Below, in pieces: positions 22,988 through 34,232 of a stretch of 64,000 nucleotides of DNA. Numbering within the stretch: the first letter of the stretch is position 1; every line of letters begins with the position of its first letter. The notes beneath the pieces were generated by a model. It had not been told where the DNA came from, made no database searches, and saw only the letters and a list, made by a program, of their open reading frames with translations. The stretch comes from Macrolepiota albuminosa (Eukaryota; Basidiomycota; Agaricomycetes; Agaricales; Agaricaceae), in assembly GCA_027475525.1 (NCBI GenBank), contig JAMWFC010000009.1, positions 1,116,001 to 1,180,000 of the forward strand. Reading direction: 5' to 3'. Position numbers and translations under genes: made by a program.

Positions 22988-23733
22988 TGTCACAACCCCT
23001 CCCTTCCGGGTCCACCCCGGGACACCCCTGGAACCCTCTCTCTGACCCCACAAACATGCCCTGCCATCATGACTACTGACACCGCCATCACACACATCAA
23101 AGGCCACTATCACCCAGCACCCCTGGCAACCCTGCATCATGGACCCCAGGATCAACCGCCATCAAATCACAATCAACAATTGGATCACACTACCCACTTC
23201 TGGGCCATCACACATTACGCATCACGACTCCAATTGATCGCGCAATCCTGGTATACAGTCCCCCTCCCACTACTCAATGCCTCCCAGAACTTATCCCAGA
23301 CACCCCAGAATCCCAGAGACCCAGACCTGGCCCCATAGTACTTATAGCATAGTTCCCCATTGTATTTGCTAGTCTTGATATTATATTTGATTGTTTGTGT
23401 GCCCTTTGATTGACTGGTACGCACTGACTGGCACACTTGTCTGGCACGCTCAACTTGTTCGCATGCTCTTAAGACTGGTACGCACTTTGCAACTTAAGCT
23501 TTACGACCGGGTCTTGTCCTAGAACCCCCGGCTCTCAACTTGACTTCATCCCCTCAACTCTTTCGACTTCACTCAATCTCTGGACTAAGTCCCTTACCCT
23601 GGGAATCCCCCTGTTTGCGTCTTGAACCCTGGAGCTCAGTCCAGAGTTCTAGGCACCCGAGTATCCATAGATCAAGTCCACCTCGTAAGGGCGTTGCTTT
23701 TCTGGAAAGCCCCCAATTCAGCAAAACCTGACA
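22988..23733 (+). repeat. 3' LTR of element A
   Basis: This 746-bp LTR (TGTCACAACC..CCTGACA) is followed by the target duplication ATTTT. It pairs with the 5' LTR at 1228-1997. The pair differs at many sites, mostly transitions, so element A is old. Confidence 0.9.
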
Positions 23734-23738
23734 ATTTT

Positions 23739-24088
23739 GTGTCTAAAAGGGTCAAGGGATGGCCAGAAAATCCATCACTAATGCACAAGCAGCCCAGAAA
23801 GCCTCCAGAAATAAAGAATCAAGGGAGGCAGATCAGCTTCACATGTGGCAACAACAGCATCTGAAAGCACAGAAGCTCTCAGTACAGAAACAAAAAGCAA
23901 GTATCTAGCTAAATCACCAGCAGAGAGCCTGGCTAGGCTCTCCTTGTTACAGTGGCTTGAAATGCCACAAAATCCCAAGACTAGCTTGGGAGAAGAGTCA
24001 TGTGCTTGACACAACAAAGGAAAAGCATGGGCTGAAGAGCCCACTCACAACCAGGACTTTGTCCTGGCATCTCTCCTGCAGAGGCTGG
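23739..24088 (+). other. Unrecognised sequence between elements A and C
   Basis: This stretch was contiguous with 772-1227 before A inserted. A short frame gives a basic, Gln-rich sequence (ARKSITNAQAAQKASRNKES near 23,763). No domain is recognised. Confidence 0.4.
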
Positions 24089-24607
24089 TGTATGGGTGAC
24101 CTCTGGAGGCTATGGCTCAGTCACACAGCTGGCAGAGGGAGATTCAAAGTGTATTAGAGTATATACTAATTATATCATAATAACTACTTACCTGGCAGAA
24201 GAAGATTCAAAGAGAGCAAGTCTAGTGATTCTCTATGCTAGGTTGGATGCTTCTGGGGCCTCTGAAGCATGGGAAACAACTGTACATGACAACAAAACCT
24301 TAAAAACTCAAAAATTGCCTAACCAAACAACTGTGCAAACAAGGCAGGAAAACTCCGGACTTTAGAAGTCAGAAAGGCAAACTCCAGCTTATATCATCAG
24401 TCTGGAAGTGGTGCTGAAGGGCCCACACTTGTCTGAATGATAGCTAAAGAACCAGAGCACCTCAAAGGTTGAGAATAGTACTAACAGATAGTGTTGAGAG
24501 AATAAAAACAGCAAAATGAGAGAATGATAGAAGAAATAAGGAAATAAATGAAAAGAGAGTGAAGGAATAAGGAGTGAAAGAAGAAAGAAATGAGGAGTCC
24601 CCTGACA
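24089..24607 (-). repeat. 3' LTR of element C
   Basis: On the plus strand it runs from tgtatgggtgacctctgg to gtcccctgaca. Relative to the right LTR it has an extra AT-rich stretch near 24,155-24,215 (tatactaattatatcataat). The element-strand end ACCCATACA aligns with CTCTTACA of the other copy. Confidence 0.8.
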
Positions 24608-24622
24608 TCACCCCCCCTCTAG
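24608..24622 (-). other. Polypurine tract of element C
   Basis: On the minus strand ctagagggggggtga ends at the TGTCAGGGG start of the 3' LTR, matching the tract of element A. Confidence 0.65.
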
Positions 24623-24639
24623 AGTGCAGTGTCTCGACA

Positions 24640-25130
24640 TGCTGGATAGAAGTAGTTCTGGATGGCCTGGTCTACCTTCAAAAGAGAATAAAAGCCTCTA
24701 ATTGTCTGAGGAGCATTGGGATGCTGTTGATAGAATTCTCAGACCAAGCAGAGGCATGGACATTCTCTTGTGGCTCCCAGGAGATGTCCTCAATTCCATA
24801 GCCCTTCCACTTGACTTTGAACTGAAACTTGTTCCTAAAGAGTCAGCTGTCTAGGATCCACTCCACTTCATACTCTTCTTGGTTGTTGACCAGAACTGGA
24901 GGTGGGGGTGGCTGTGGGCATCGACCTGGGATTGGATCCTCTGGTGCTGGAGAGAGCTTCACCACATTGAAGACTGGATGGAGTCAACTCATTCCACTAG
25001 GCAGCTTGAGTCGATAGGCTAGTCCTACCTGCCTTACTATAGGAAAGGGTCCTAGACAACAATGAGAGAGCTTCTGAGAAGGTCAGGTGGTAGCAATGTT
25101 GGAGGCATCCAGATAGACTTGATCTCCAGG
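24640..25130 (-). pseudogene. Integrase C-terminus and chromodomain of element C
   Basis: The minus-strand reading gives a GPF-type integrase end (LGPFPIVRQVGLAYRL near 25,050) and then a chromodomain ([21 protein letters not shown] and EDISWEP near 24,880-24,785). Several stops interrupt it. The aromatic residues and the WKGY core are preserved. Confidence 0.7.
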
Positions 25131-25438
25131 CTTGTACTTGGGGGCTGGAGTTCGTCCATGATCATAGTAGCGGGCCATGTCATCCTTTGCCTTAGCTAAA
25201 GCAGCCTTGGCTTTCTCCTGAGCTGCCTTCATCAGATCTATGAACTTGTTGACAGCTTCATTCTCTGAAGGTCATCCACAAGGCTTGAATCCCATCTGGG
25301 GGTGTCGACCAGTATCTAGAAGGAAGAGAGACATCTGGGTGGCAGCATGTATACAGTTGTTGTATTGAAACTCTGCCTCTGATAATAGGTCATCCCAGTC
25401 ATCCTGTTATTCATTGCAGAAGAGCTAGAGATACTGTT

Positions 25439-26100
25439 CTAGCTTTTAGTTGACATGCTTGGTCTGGCCATCAGACTGGGGGTGGTAGGCTGTAGAAGTG
25501 TGGAGTTTGACATGGAGGAGGCAATACAGTTCTCTAGTAAACTCTGCCACAAACTGAGGTCCATGGTCAGAGACATAAGCATCTGACAACCCATGGAGTT
25601 TCCAGACATGCTTCTGGTACAGATTAGTGGCACCCATGGCTGAGCAAGTAGTGTGTGTTGGAATAAAATGAGCACACTTGCCACAGAGATCTACTACCAC
25701 CATGATCACGTCATATCTATGAGAGTCTGGTAACTCAACAATGAAGTCTACCAAGGCCACACTCCAATGCTCAGCTGGAATGGGCAATGGATGAAGCTGT
25801 CCCATAGGAGGCTGATGACAAGGCTTAGTCCGAAGGCAAAGGTCACAGGTGGAGGTGTAAGAGCCAATATACCACAACATTTGAGGCCACCAGTAATTCC
25901 GCAAGACCAGCTCCAGTGTCTTCTATCTGCCAGGATGTCCTGCAACTCAAGAGTCATAATGCTGCTCCACAATCCGCCTCCAGAGGTCTGGCAGGTTGGG
26001 AACATAAATGCGTCCCCAGAAGATGAGAAAACCATTCTCCAAAGACCACTCATCAGTGCAGACAGACTTTACTCCAGTTTTCTCTTGAGTATGCAAGGCC
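25439..26100 (-). pseudogene. Integrase core of element C
   Basis: The frame has the zinc region (STCDLCLRTK near 25,840), the core with VDFIVELPDS and SDHGPQFV, and ends with SDGQTKHVN at 25,450. In relatives this motif is DGQTERVN, so both the catalytic Glu and the following Arg look changed by G to A transitions (Lys, His). The sequence then runs on to the C-terminal region after a stop. Confidence 0.8.
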
Positions 26101-27115
26101 ATGGCAGCCTTGGCTACCAGATCTTCTTGAGTGCCCTCCCAGTTACCTCATCAGATGTCTCAAAGGATGCTCACTTCTTCTCCCTGGCCAACCACACCTT
26201 CTAGAGCATGGATGGCAAATAGTTCTGGCTTCAGGAGTACTATATTTTTATTGTTGCTAGCTCCTGAACCATGGTCTGCTCACCTAGAAAGCACATCTGG
26301 CTTGCCTATGCTCCATCCAGATTTGTGATGCAGAGAGAAGTCAAAGTTGGCCAGATACAAGGACCATCGAGCCTGTCAGCGGTTAAGTTTCTTGGCCATC
26401 CGAAAGTACTCTAAGTTCTTGTGATCAGTCCACACCTCGAATTTATGCCTGGCACTCTCAAGGAAATGTCGCCACTCCTCAAATGACCAAATGATAGCCA
26501 GCATCTCCTTGTCATGGATCTCATAATTTTGCTCCATGGCATTGAGACTCTTGGAGTAGAAAGCCACAGGATGCCACTTACCATTCTCCCTTCACTGTTG
26601 AGAGAAAATGGCTCCAGTAGCAAAATCTGAGCTATCAGCTTTGATACGGAAGAGAGAGTTGTTATCTGGGAATAGGAGGACAGGCTTTGAAGTGACTGCC
26701 TGTTTGAGGGCATCAAAGGCTGTCTGCTGTGCTGTGTCCCAGTGCCAAGGAGTATCCTTAGTGGTGAGATTGAAGAGGGGCCAGGCATGGTGTGAGAAAT
26801 CCTGAATAAACCTCCGGTAGAAGTTAGTGAGACCCAGAAAGGCCTGAACCTCCTTCTTGTTCTAAGGCTCTGGCCACTCCACCACACCAGCCACCTTGAC
26901 TGGGTCCATCTCAGCCATTCTATGAGAGATGATCAGTCCAAGATATTCAACCTTAGTCTGCTCAAACTTGCACTTCTCTGGCTTAAGATAGAGCTGGTGT
27001 TGGCAAAGACGTTCCAATACAATGCATGTAATCTGACGATGCTCCTCTAGAGTCTTGGTATAGATGAGGATATCGTCAAGGTATACACACACAACACCTT
27101 CCACTATGAGGTCTC

Positions 27116-27271
27116 AGAAAATGTTGTTCATCATAGTCTAGAAGGTGGCAGGGCTATTAGTGAGGCCAAAGAACATTACCAGAGGTTCAAAGAGAAAATG
27201 TTGTTCATCATAGTCTAGAAGGTGGCAGGGCTATTAGTGAGGCCAAAGAACATTACCAGAGGTTCAAAGAG
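27116..27271. repeat. 77-bp tandem duplication in RT of C (first)
   Basis: Units 27116-27192 and 27193-27269 are identical, with the match running 2 bp further. It falls within the conserved [10 protein letters not shown] region. Confidence 0.9.
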
Positions 27272-27450
27272 TCCACGATTTGTTTGGAATGCTGCCTTCC
27301 ACTCATCACCTTCTTTGATGTGCACATTGTTGTAGCCCCAGCAGACATCCAACTTGGTGAAATAGCATGCACCTCGGAGATTGTTGACAAGCTCTGAAAT
27401 GAGTGGTAAGGGGTAGTGATTCTTCACAGTCATCACATTCAAGACTTGGT

Positions 27451-27604
27451 AGTCCTGAACCAGACATAGAGATCCATCCTTCTTCTTAATGAAGAAGACT
27501 GGAGAGGCCATTGGAGACTTTGAGGGAAGTCCTGAACCAGACATAGAGATCCATCCTTCTTCTTAATGAAGAAGACTGGAGAGGCCATTGGAGACTTTGA
27601 GGGA
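27451..27604. repeat. 77-bp tandem duplication in RT of C (second)
   Basis: Units 27451-27527 and 27528-27604 are identical. The conserved [10 protein letters not shown] block is therefore encoded twice, in two frames. Confidence 0.9.
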
Positions 27605-28341
27605 TGGATGCAACCAGAGTCTAAATTCTCTTGCAAAAAGGCATCAAGCTCATCCTGTTCTCTGGGAGAGAGAGGATAGACCTTGCAGCTAGAGGGCTCA
27701 GCATTGGGCATAAGCTCAATCGCATGGTCCCACTGCTTATGCTCTGGCAGGGAGTCAAATGATGCCTTAGAGAAAACATCCTCAAAGTCTTGCAGGTGAT
27801 GAGGAACTGCATCTTAGAGCAACTTAGAAGCAGAGTTAGCAGCAAATGCCTGAGCTAGCTGCTGGGAAGTAGTTTGGCTAGCTCTAATCTCTGCTACCAT
27901 TGGTGGAGGTCATAAAGTAGTTGCATAAATCCTATCACCTGTCTTGATAGCCTCATCTGGAGACTCTGGGTCAGGAGCACACCCAAATTCACCCTCGCAT
28001 CCATCTTCCATCTGGGCTTCACTCACTACACCTTGAATGTCCTCATAGAGGGCCTCTCTATAAGGGAACACCAAGGGGAGAGGATCCAGTAGGTCAAGGT
28101 CTGCAAAGAAAAGGTGTCCAACTCAGCAAGCCTGGATAGCAGCACACTTACAGACTGACTCTCTATGCTCCTCTCTAATTTCCTTGGTACATGTGGAACA
28201 CTGTTGAGGACAGCGGCTCATGCTCACCTTACTCTTGGCCCAGTCAATCTCAGGATTGTGATCATATAGCCAGGAGAACTCAAGTATCATGTCCTGCTTT
28301 TCTAGGCTGGTGACTGCAAAGACAGCACACTCAGAATGAGT

Positions 28342-28600
28342 CTAATAGCAAAGGACTAAATTCACCACTGAGCAGATGGATCCAGCTTCATTGAGTGTGC
28401 CATCAATGTTATAGACTGAAATAGGATGAGAGAGGGGTTGGGTAGTGAGCTGGTGTTGTTCCACATAATTAGTGTCCAGGAAGAGTCCAGTAGCACCACT
28501 GTCCAAGAGAGCTACAACACTTTGAGTCTGCTGAGTGTCAATTGTCTCAATCTCCACATTCAGATGCAGAGAATTGGGAGAAGGAGTGGAGGCAACAACA
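28342..28600 (-). pseudogene. Aspartic protease of element C
   Basis: The frame reads QSVVALLDSGATGLFLD (about 28,525-28,475), the retropepsin active site DSGA. It lies between the gag knuckle (29,1xx) and RT (27,8xx), as expected. Confidence 0.75.
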
Positions 28601-28958
28601 TAGCAATGAGGAAGGTGTCATTCCCAAGCTGGGACACATGGTTGTTGGACAGGAGGAGGAGGAGAGGAGGTCTTAGCTGAGGCTTGGACCAAGGGGGTAT
28701 TTTGTATGTCAGAGGGGGTACTTACAGTCTCAGTCAGAGAATCATGAACAGGGAGCAGTATATTAGAAGATTCTACTGATAGACATGTGAACTAATTAGC
28801 ACCAGGCAGTGGAGACGTACAACTCATCCATTACTCTATTGAAAATCCTCCCCTGCAGAATCAAAGGACCCATCCAATGGTTCTGCTACAGCTTCCACAG
28901 GATCCAAGGACTCCTCCAAAGGTTCTGTTTCAGTCTGTACATCTGAGGAGGGGTTTTC

Positions 28959-30088
28959 TCAAATGTCTCGGGCAGCAAGGAGCTGGAGAAGGAGCTCTTC
29001 CTGCTCTAAGGCTGAGAGATAGCACACCTCCAACTCCTGGAGGCAATATTGAGCAAAGTGACCAGGCTTCCCACAGCAATGGCAGAGAAGAGGAAGGGAG
29101 GAACGTTGACAAGAGGCATCAACATCCATAGGTACTCCAAGAGGAAGGGGACGTGCTGCAGGTACCTGAGCTGGGGGTGGAGCACGAAATGAAAGGGAAG
29201 GCTGGATAGAATGATGAGCAGAAAAAGATGCCTGAGAGGTGGAGCAAGGAGCAGTTCCATGAGAGCTCATGTCGTAACTCCATGAGCTGCCACTGATCAT
29301 GCGCTACCTGATACCAGGTCTCAATACTCGTGTTGTCAGGTTGTCCCTCAGCCATGCTGTCAATCCAATCCATGAGAGAGGGAAGGAGGCCATCTCAGAA
29401 GGTGAGACAGAGCTGAAGACCATCCTTTAGCAGGCCTGTTTAGCAAGAGCTCTGAAGGAGTCGATGTACTCACCTAAGGTCCACTTCCCCTGCCTATATC
29501 GATGAAGATCTCAGAGAGTGAGGGCTGCCACCTTAGCAGGGTCCAAGGGGAAGAACTCTGTCCAAAACTCCTTCTCAAACTGATCCCAACTTCCAAAACT
29601 CTCCACTCCTCCAGGACGCTGAAAGACTTGTAGCACGTATGTCAAAACTCGCCCAGACTTCATGTAAGAAAGAACCCAAGCAATCTTGAGAGCATCAGAG
29701 GGGAAAGCCTCACCACTGAGCTGAATATAGGTGATGCGTGACTGCAGGAAATGCTTGCCTATCACTTGATCACCATTGGAAGTGCTGGGCAAGGAATATT
29801 GGCATGAACTAGGGAGGAGGCCCCAAAGTGAGAGACTGGAGGTATGTTAGCCCTAACTAGAGGCACCTGGAGAGGGGTAGGAGTGAGAGAGAGGTGCTCA
29901 AAGAGGGCCTGAAGGGAATGGGAGATGGTGTCTGTGGTCTGATGTAATTCAGCAAGTTTGGTGGTGTGGAGGGTGAGGGAAGCTTGAGCAGTCTGCACCT
30001 GAGTCTCCAGAATAAGCAAGCAACCCCAGACATCATCCTGAGGGGCAGAAGCATCCAGGGGAGTGTCTGAGGAGGCTGGTTGGTTCAT
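28959..30088 (-). pseudogene. Gag of element C
   Basis: From 30088 down: a Gln/Leu-rich, probably coiled-coil N-terminal part (LETQVQTAQASLTLHTTKLA), then a capsid-like region (GSWDQFEKEFWTEFFPLDP near 29,560). A zinc knuckle CHCCGKPGHFAQYC (C-x2-C-x4-H-x4-C) is near 29,095-29,050. Breaks near 29,790, 29,500 and 29,400 split it into separate frames. Confidence 0.8.
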
Positions 30089-30202
30089 AGAAGCAACAGA
30101 GGGGCAGAGAGTAGTCTAGTGGGGGAGTAACCTAAAGGGGCAAGAGAGGGCTCAAGCAGGCTGAAGGGGGCTCCCAGACTGAAATGTAGAGACTTGTTCT
30201 GC

Positions 30203-30717
30203 TGTAAGAGCAACCTCTAGAGGCTGTGGCTCAGTCACACAGCTGGCAGAGGGAGATCCAAAGAGTGTTCAACAAGTCTAGGGATTTTCTGTGCCAGGTT
30301 GGACACTTCTGGGGCTTCTGAAGCATGGGAAACAACTGTACAGTACAACAAAACCTTAAAAACTCGAAAATTGACTAACCAAACAACTGTGCAAACAAGG
30401 CAGGAAAAGGCAAACTTTGGCTTATATAAGCAGTCTGGAAGTGGTGCTGAAGGGCCCACACTTGTCTGAATGATAGCTAAAGAACCAGAGCACCTCAAAG
30501 GTTGAGAATAGTACTAACAGATAGTGTTGAGAGAATAGAAACAGCAAAATGAGAGAATGATAGAAGAAATAAGGAAATTTGAGAATAGTACTAACAGATA
30601 GTGTTGAGAGAATAGAAACAGCAAAATGAGAGAATGATAGAAGAAATAAGGAAATATATGAAAGGAGAGTGAAGGAATAAGGAGTGAAAGAAGGAAGAAA
30701 TGAGGAGTCCTCTGACA
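30203..30717 (-). repeat. 5' LTR of element C
   Basis: On the plus strand it runs from tgtaagagcaacctctag to gtcctctgaca. It holds a 77-bp tandem duplication (30502-30655). The end agrees with the solo LTR at 21025-21345. Confidence 0.82.
30502..30655. repeat. 77-bp tandem duplication in the right LTR of C
   Basis: Units 30502-30578 and 30579-30655 are identical. The left LTR has one copy only. Confidence 0.9.
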
Positions 30718-30940
30718 ATGGCCACATAGCTTTTAGTTAGTAAAAATAGATAATATTATATTATATTTATTATAATATAATTTTATTTACATATTATAAA
30801 TAGTTACCTACATGCTGCTTATTAAGCAGCTTATTTTATTCTAAACTACATAGTGTCAATAGACTGGACTGGTCAGATTCTGTGTGTGTGAACACTAAGC
30901 TATTAATTTCTGTAACTTCATTACACATGATTTTCTCACC
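30718..30940. other. AT-rich non-coding stretch beside element D
   Basis: Very AT-rich with near-palindromic runs (ataatattatattatattta near 30,750). It may include the terminal repeat of the DIRS-like element, but I cannot match it to the other end. Confidence 0.35.
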
Positions 30941-31973
30941 TTACTGTCTTCTTGCTGCTAATGTAAACCTTAACACAGACTCATATAATGAAGGCACTGC
31001 TTGTAAGAAGGGAGCCAGTATCTGCTTGTGCTTGAAGAGGTATGTATAAAAGACATCACTTGACCATTTTCCAATGGCTTTTATTGCTTCAAATGGAATA
31101 CCATGTAGCAGGTATTCTAGCATTACTCTGATTCTTAACTCATGCCCTTGTAGGAGTTTGAGATGGGAAGCTTTTGCAGCTTTTGACATCACTTCAAAAA
31201 AATCTTTTTGGTGAGCACCATGTGTTTTCCTTTGTTGTTTTTGTAAGCAAACAATGGCCTCTTGCTAGGTGGCTTATTTAACTTCAAATGTCTCTCTAGC
31301 ACTTTCTTGAGGTCTGAGGCATTGTTTTGCTTGCTCCATGCTACAGCCTCACTGTGCACTGCTATTTTTGTCCTTGGCAGGAAGAACACTGTCATGAGCT
31401 GTCTAGCTCTGTCTACCAACAAAGAGACATTGGATAGCTTTACATAGATGTCTGGATTGAAGGCATTTAGGGTTGGAATTGTGAACTCTCCTAACTGAGC
31501 TGTGAAGTAAAAGCACATGGTTGCACAGGCAAACATGGCAATGTTAGTAGGTCAGTATCTTTAGCTGATTGTGCATGGCTATCAAAAAAGGCTGGTTTGC
31601 ATGGGCTCCTTTTCTCTTTCTTCAATGTAACTGGGACTAACTATTCTGCTGCCTTGAGAAGTATCTTCATATGATCTCCATCAACTCTTCAAGATACTCC
31701 ATGAAGTATGTGCCACACTTGCAACCCTGCTAAAAAGTTTTCTATAGCTGACTTTGAGTATGCTCTAGCAGCCACCACTACAAAAGCCTTGAGTACCTTG
31801 TAGGAGACTGGTGCTCTGTCACTTTCCAATATCTTTCTCTGATCACAAAACACATGGAAAAGTAGAAGCCTCATGCCATAAGATTCTTTTGTTGACTCTG
31901 CCCATGCTGTGCTCATCACTTTGAATACTCTTTCCACATCTTTTGCCATCAATCTGGATTCTTTGGATTGCAT
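30941..31973 (-). pseudogene. Tyrosine recombinase of element D
   Basis: Pieces in order: an N-terminal DNA-binding-like part (STAWAESTKESYGMRLLLFH), then YFTAQLGEFTIPTLNAFNP (about 31,490), and a C-terminal catalytic part with HELRIRVMLEYLLHGIPF, GKWSSDVFYTYLFKH (about 31,140-31,030). H-x-x-R, Trp and the likely nucleophile Tyr are visible. Relatives have TARLGEFT at the first catalytic Arg, and this copy has Gln, a CGA to CAA-type change. Breaks near 31,689 and 31,190 separate the pieces. Confidence 0.75.
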
Positions 31974-32175
31974 TTCTTTTTTCTTAAATGGAGTCTACAA
32001 TCTTAAGCAATCTTGTACAAAGATGTGCAGGCATAATTGTGACGTGGCTATTTCTAGCTCCACTGGATATGGTTTGGGTTGCCTTTAATGCTTTCTCTTG
32101 TCATTTTCAATATCTCCACTCACTCTTTTAAGGATTTCTCCAGAATTCTTGGAGGTCCATCTACTCCTGGGTTTG

Positions 32176-32560
32176 TCAATGTCCAACTGTTTCCAGCATT
32201 CTTCTGACTTGAGTACCAGGCTGCTCATTTTTGTGATCAGGTATTCTTTGTCCTGTCAGTCTTGGGTAATTTGAGGAGGTGCAGAGTTTATCAAAGTTAG
32301 TGATGAGACCTCTGAGGTCAGTTAAAATTGGTGTGGACAGAAGAAGCAACTCTCTTGGAAGGTAGACACCTTGCAATGGCCCATCTGCAGGGTTAAACTC
32401 ACTCAGTGATCTTTCTATATTTGCATTCTTTCTGTATTTGCTTAAAGATGTCATTGATCTTGTGATTTCTGCTCCTTCCAGCTCACCACCCTTCAACCAC
32501 TCCTTTGTTGTCTCCATAGACCCTGATGTGCTTTTCCCCATTTCCCACAATGCAGACATA
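32176..32560 (-). pseudogene. RNase H end and linker of element D, right of the Tc1 insertion
   Basis: The minus strand reads HIRVYGDNKGVVEGW at about 32,535-32,495, an RNase H core, then a stop, and in another frame FNPADGPLQGVYLPRELLLL (about 32,400), the linker before the recombinase in this family. It continues the piece at 34,617-34,805. Confidence 0.7.
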
Positions 32561-33016
32561 CACTGGCTCAAAAAACTGCCCCAATGTTTGGCCTTTTTGG
32601 AAAGATTCACATAGTGTGCAACAATTACTTAAGCAAGAAATCATAGAAAATTACATGACATACAACTGCATCCTGGCTTCATAATAATCCATAGATCATG
32701 TGATTTAGACAAGAACTTGCTTATTAATAAATCAAACAAAATATTCAATCATTGGGGCAGTTTTTTGACTTTCTTTGATATTTTCTCAATACTTTTCAGC
32801 AGTAGAAGATGAAAACACCTTGTGAGAAGTATAAACAATGTCATGTGACCTTGTTTGTACTAATTTGACATGTTCAACTTCAATCAATCACCTTGACACT
32901 TTACCACCATCATGTGACCTGTTTCTGCTGCCAATTGCTCTTCTGTTGCTTCTCTCCTCAATAAGGGGTATTCTCAGCATAAAATCCAAGCAAAAACTGG
33001 CCTGTAAAAGGGCACT

Positions 33017-33931
33017 GTGGGGAGGATCAGCAAAAAACTGGAGAGCAACAAAGAGAATCATCCTGAAGATCATCCTTCTAAGCTTACAACATGTGACAAA
33101 CAGTCTATTATTTGTCAAATTACTGCTGGGAAGCTGGATAATGCTCTTCAAGCCACACAGTTCATTAATTCTGTCATCTCCAGTCCTGTTAATTCTCAGA
33201 CAGTTAGAAATGCATTGAAGGAGGCAGGTTTTTACTCAGCAACAAAGAAGAAAGTTCCCATGCTCAAGGCTGCTTATCGTGCAAACTGGCTCAAGTTTGT
33301 TCAGTATCATGAAAACTGAACAGTGGAGAATTGGAAAAGGGTTTTTTGGAGTGATGAGACAAAAATTAATTGGATTGAATCAGATGGGAAGGTATATGTC
33401 TGAAAAATTCCAGGAGAACCACTATCTGACCGCATCACTACACCAACTGTCAAGCATGGAGGAGGAAACAATTCAATGGTATGGGGCTGCATGGGTTGGA
33501 ATAGAGTAGGGAAGCTCATAGAAGTTCAGGGAAAAATGGATGCTGCACAGTATTGTGAGATTTTGGATGAGGGAGTGGTGGAAAGCTTTGAGAAGTTGGA
33601 AATAGAGGAGGAAGGACAATATTTTCAGCAGGACAATGACCCAAAACACACCTCCAAACAAGCAACAACCTGGTTTTGTGATAACAACATCATTGTAATA
33701 TCCTGGCCTGCCCAATCTCCTGACCTCAATCCTGTTTAACACCTCTGGGTTTACATCAAGCACAAACTTTTGAAGTATGAGGTACCCTCTAAAGGAGTGC
33801 ATGAGTTATGGGAGAGAGTGGTCAAGAAGTGGAATGAAATACCATCAGAGGTATGTCAAAGCCTTATAGAGAGCATGCCTAAAAGGATCAAAGCAGTTAT
33901 AAAGGCAAATGGAGGCCACACCAAGTACTAG
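33017..33931 (+). pseudogene. Tc1-type DD34E transposase, inactivated by three stops
   Basis: A single frame from 33017 to TAG at 33929-33931. The N-terminal helix-turn-helix region includes SQTVRNALKEAGFYSATKKK. The catalytic part has VFWSDETKINWIESDGKVYV (first Asp) and FQQDNDPKHTSKQ (second Asp), and then SPDLNPV-stop-HLW, 34 residues after the second Asp. The third stop (TAA, 33737-33739) replaces the catalytic Glu. The other stops (33317-33319 and 33401-33403, both TGA) lie where relatives have Trp. No frameshift is present, so decay is limited. Confidence 0.88.
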
Positions 33932-34078
33932 ATATGAAAATTAAAGTAAATTAGAGTGGGTCAAAAAAACTGCCTCCAATAATTGAATATTTTGTTTGAT
34001 TTATTAATAAGCGAGTTCTTGTCCAGATCTATACATCTTTATAAAGCTAGAATCACTGGATGCAGGGGATGATGTTCC

Positions 34079-34232
34079 TTGGCAAAACAATATAAAAATA
34101 CAGTAAAAATAATCCAATTGATTTCAAAATTTTATTTGAATATTTCTGTCAAAACTTGGCAAAACAATATAAAAATACAGTAAAAATAATCCAATTGATT
34201 TCAAAATTTTATTTGAATATTTCTGTCAAAAC
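34079..34232. repeat. 77-bp tandem duplication in the Tc1 element
   Basis: Units 34079-34155 and 34156-34232 are identical. An inverted, diverged copy of the same segment lies near 34,385-34,475. Confidence 0.9.

Larger units (their letters stand above)
1223..23738 (+). mobile_element. Element A: Ty3/Gypsy chromovirus with nested insertions
   Basis: The element is bounded by the exact 5-bp target duplication ATTTT (1223-1227 and 23734-23738). It has a 5' LTR (1228-1997), a 3' LTR (22988-23733) and a polypurine tract before the 3' LTR. Domain order on the plus strand is gag with a CCHC knuckle, aspartic protease, reverse transcriptase with YLDD, RNase H, integrase and chromodomain, as in chromoviruses. 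Element B splits the leader at 2565/14729. A solo LTR of the C family sits near its 3' end. The coding part is broken by many transition-type stops and at least three frameshifts, so this copy should not be autonomous. No clear tRNA primer site beginning TGG follows the 5' LTR. Confidence 0.9.
26376..27845 (-). pseudogene. Reverse transcriptase and RNase H of element C
   Basis: From 27845 down: [20 protein letters not shown] (about 27,500), [20 protein letters not shown] (about 27,350), [10 protein letters not shown] and VYLDDILIYTK (about 27,080), then RNase H with [20 protein letters not shown] (about 26,510) and TDHKNLEYF. Two exact 77-bp duplications (27116-27271 and 27451-27604) each shift the frame inside RT. 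Apart from them the RT frame is largely open, with single stops. Confidence 0.85.
24089..30717 (-). mobile_element. Element C: Ty3/Gypsy chromovirus, minus strand
   Basis: LTRs at 24089-24607 and 30203-30717 flank a minus-strand series: gag with CCHC knuckle, protease, RT, RNase H, integrase and chromodomain. A polypurine tract gagggggggtga precedes the left (3') LTR. The 5-bp flanks (gctgg and atggc) do not match. Unlike A and B there is almost no space between chromodomain and 3' LTR, so it carries no antisense gene. Two of its frame breaks coincide with 77-bp duplications. Confidence 0.88.

Noticed and set aside
24092..30722. Apparent target duplication atggg/atggc for element C
   Set aside because: It depends on placing the LTR end at tgacctc. 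The solo LTR at 21025-21345, with its exact GGTGT duplication, shows that the LTR end lies 8 bp further out, where the flanks do not match.
30741..30800. AT-rich near-palindrome as a replication origin or hairpin element
   Set aside because: The composition alone produces such palindromes. No conserved motif or duplicated partner was found.
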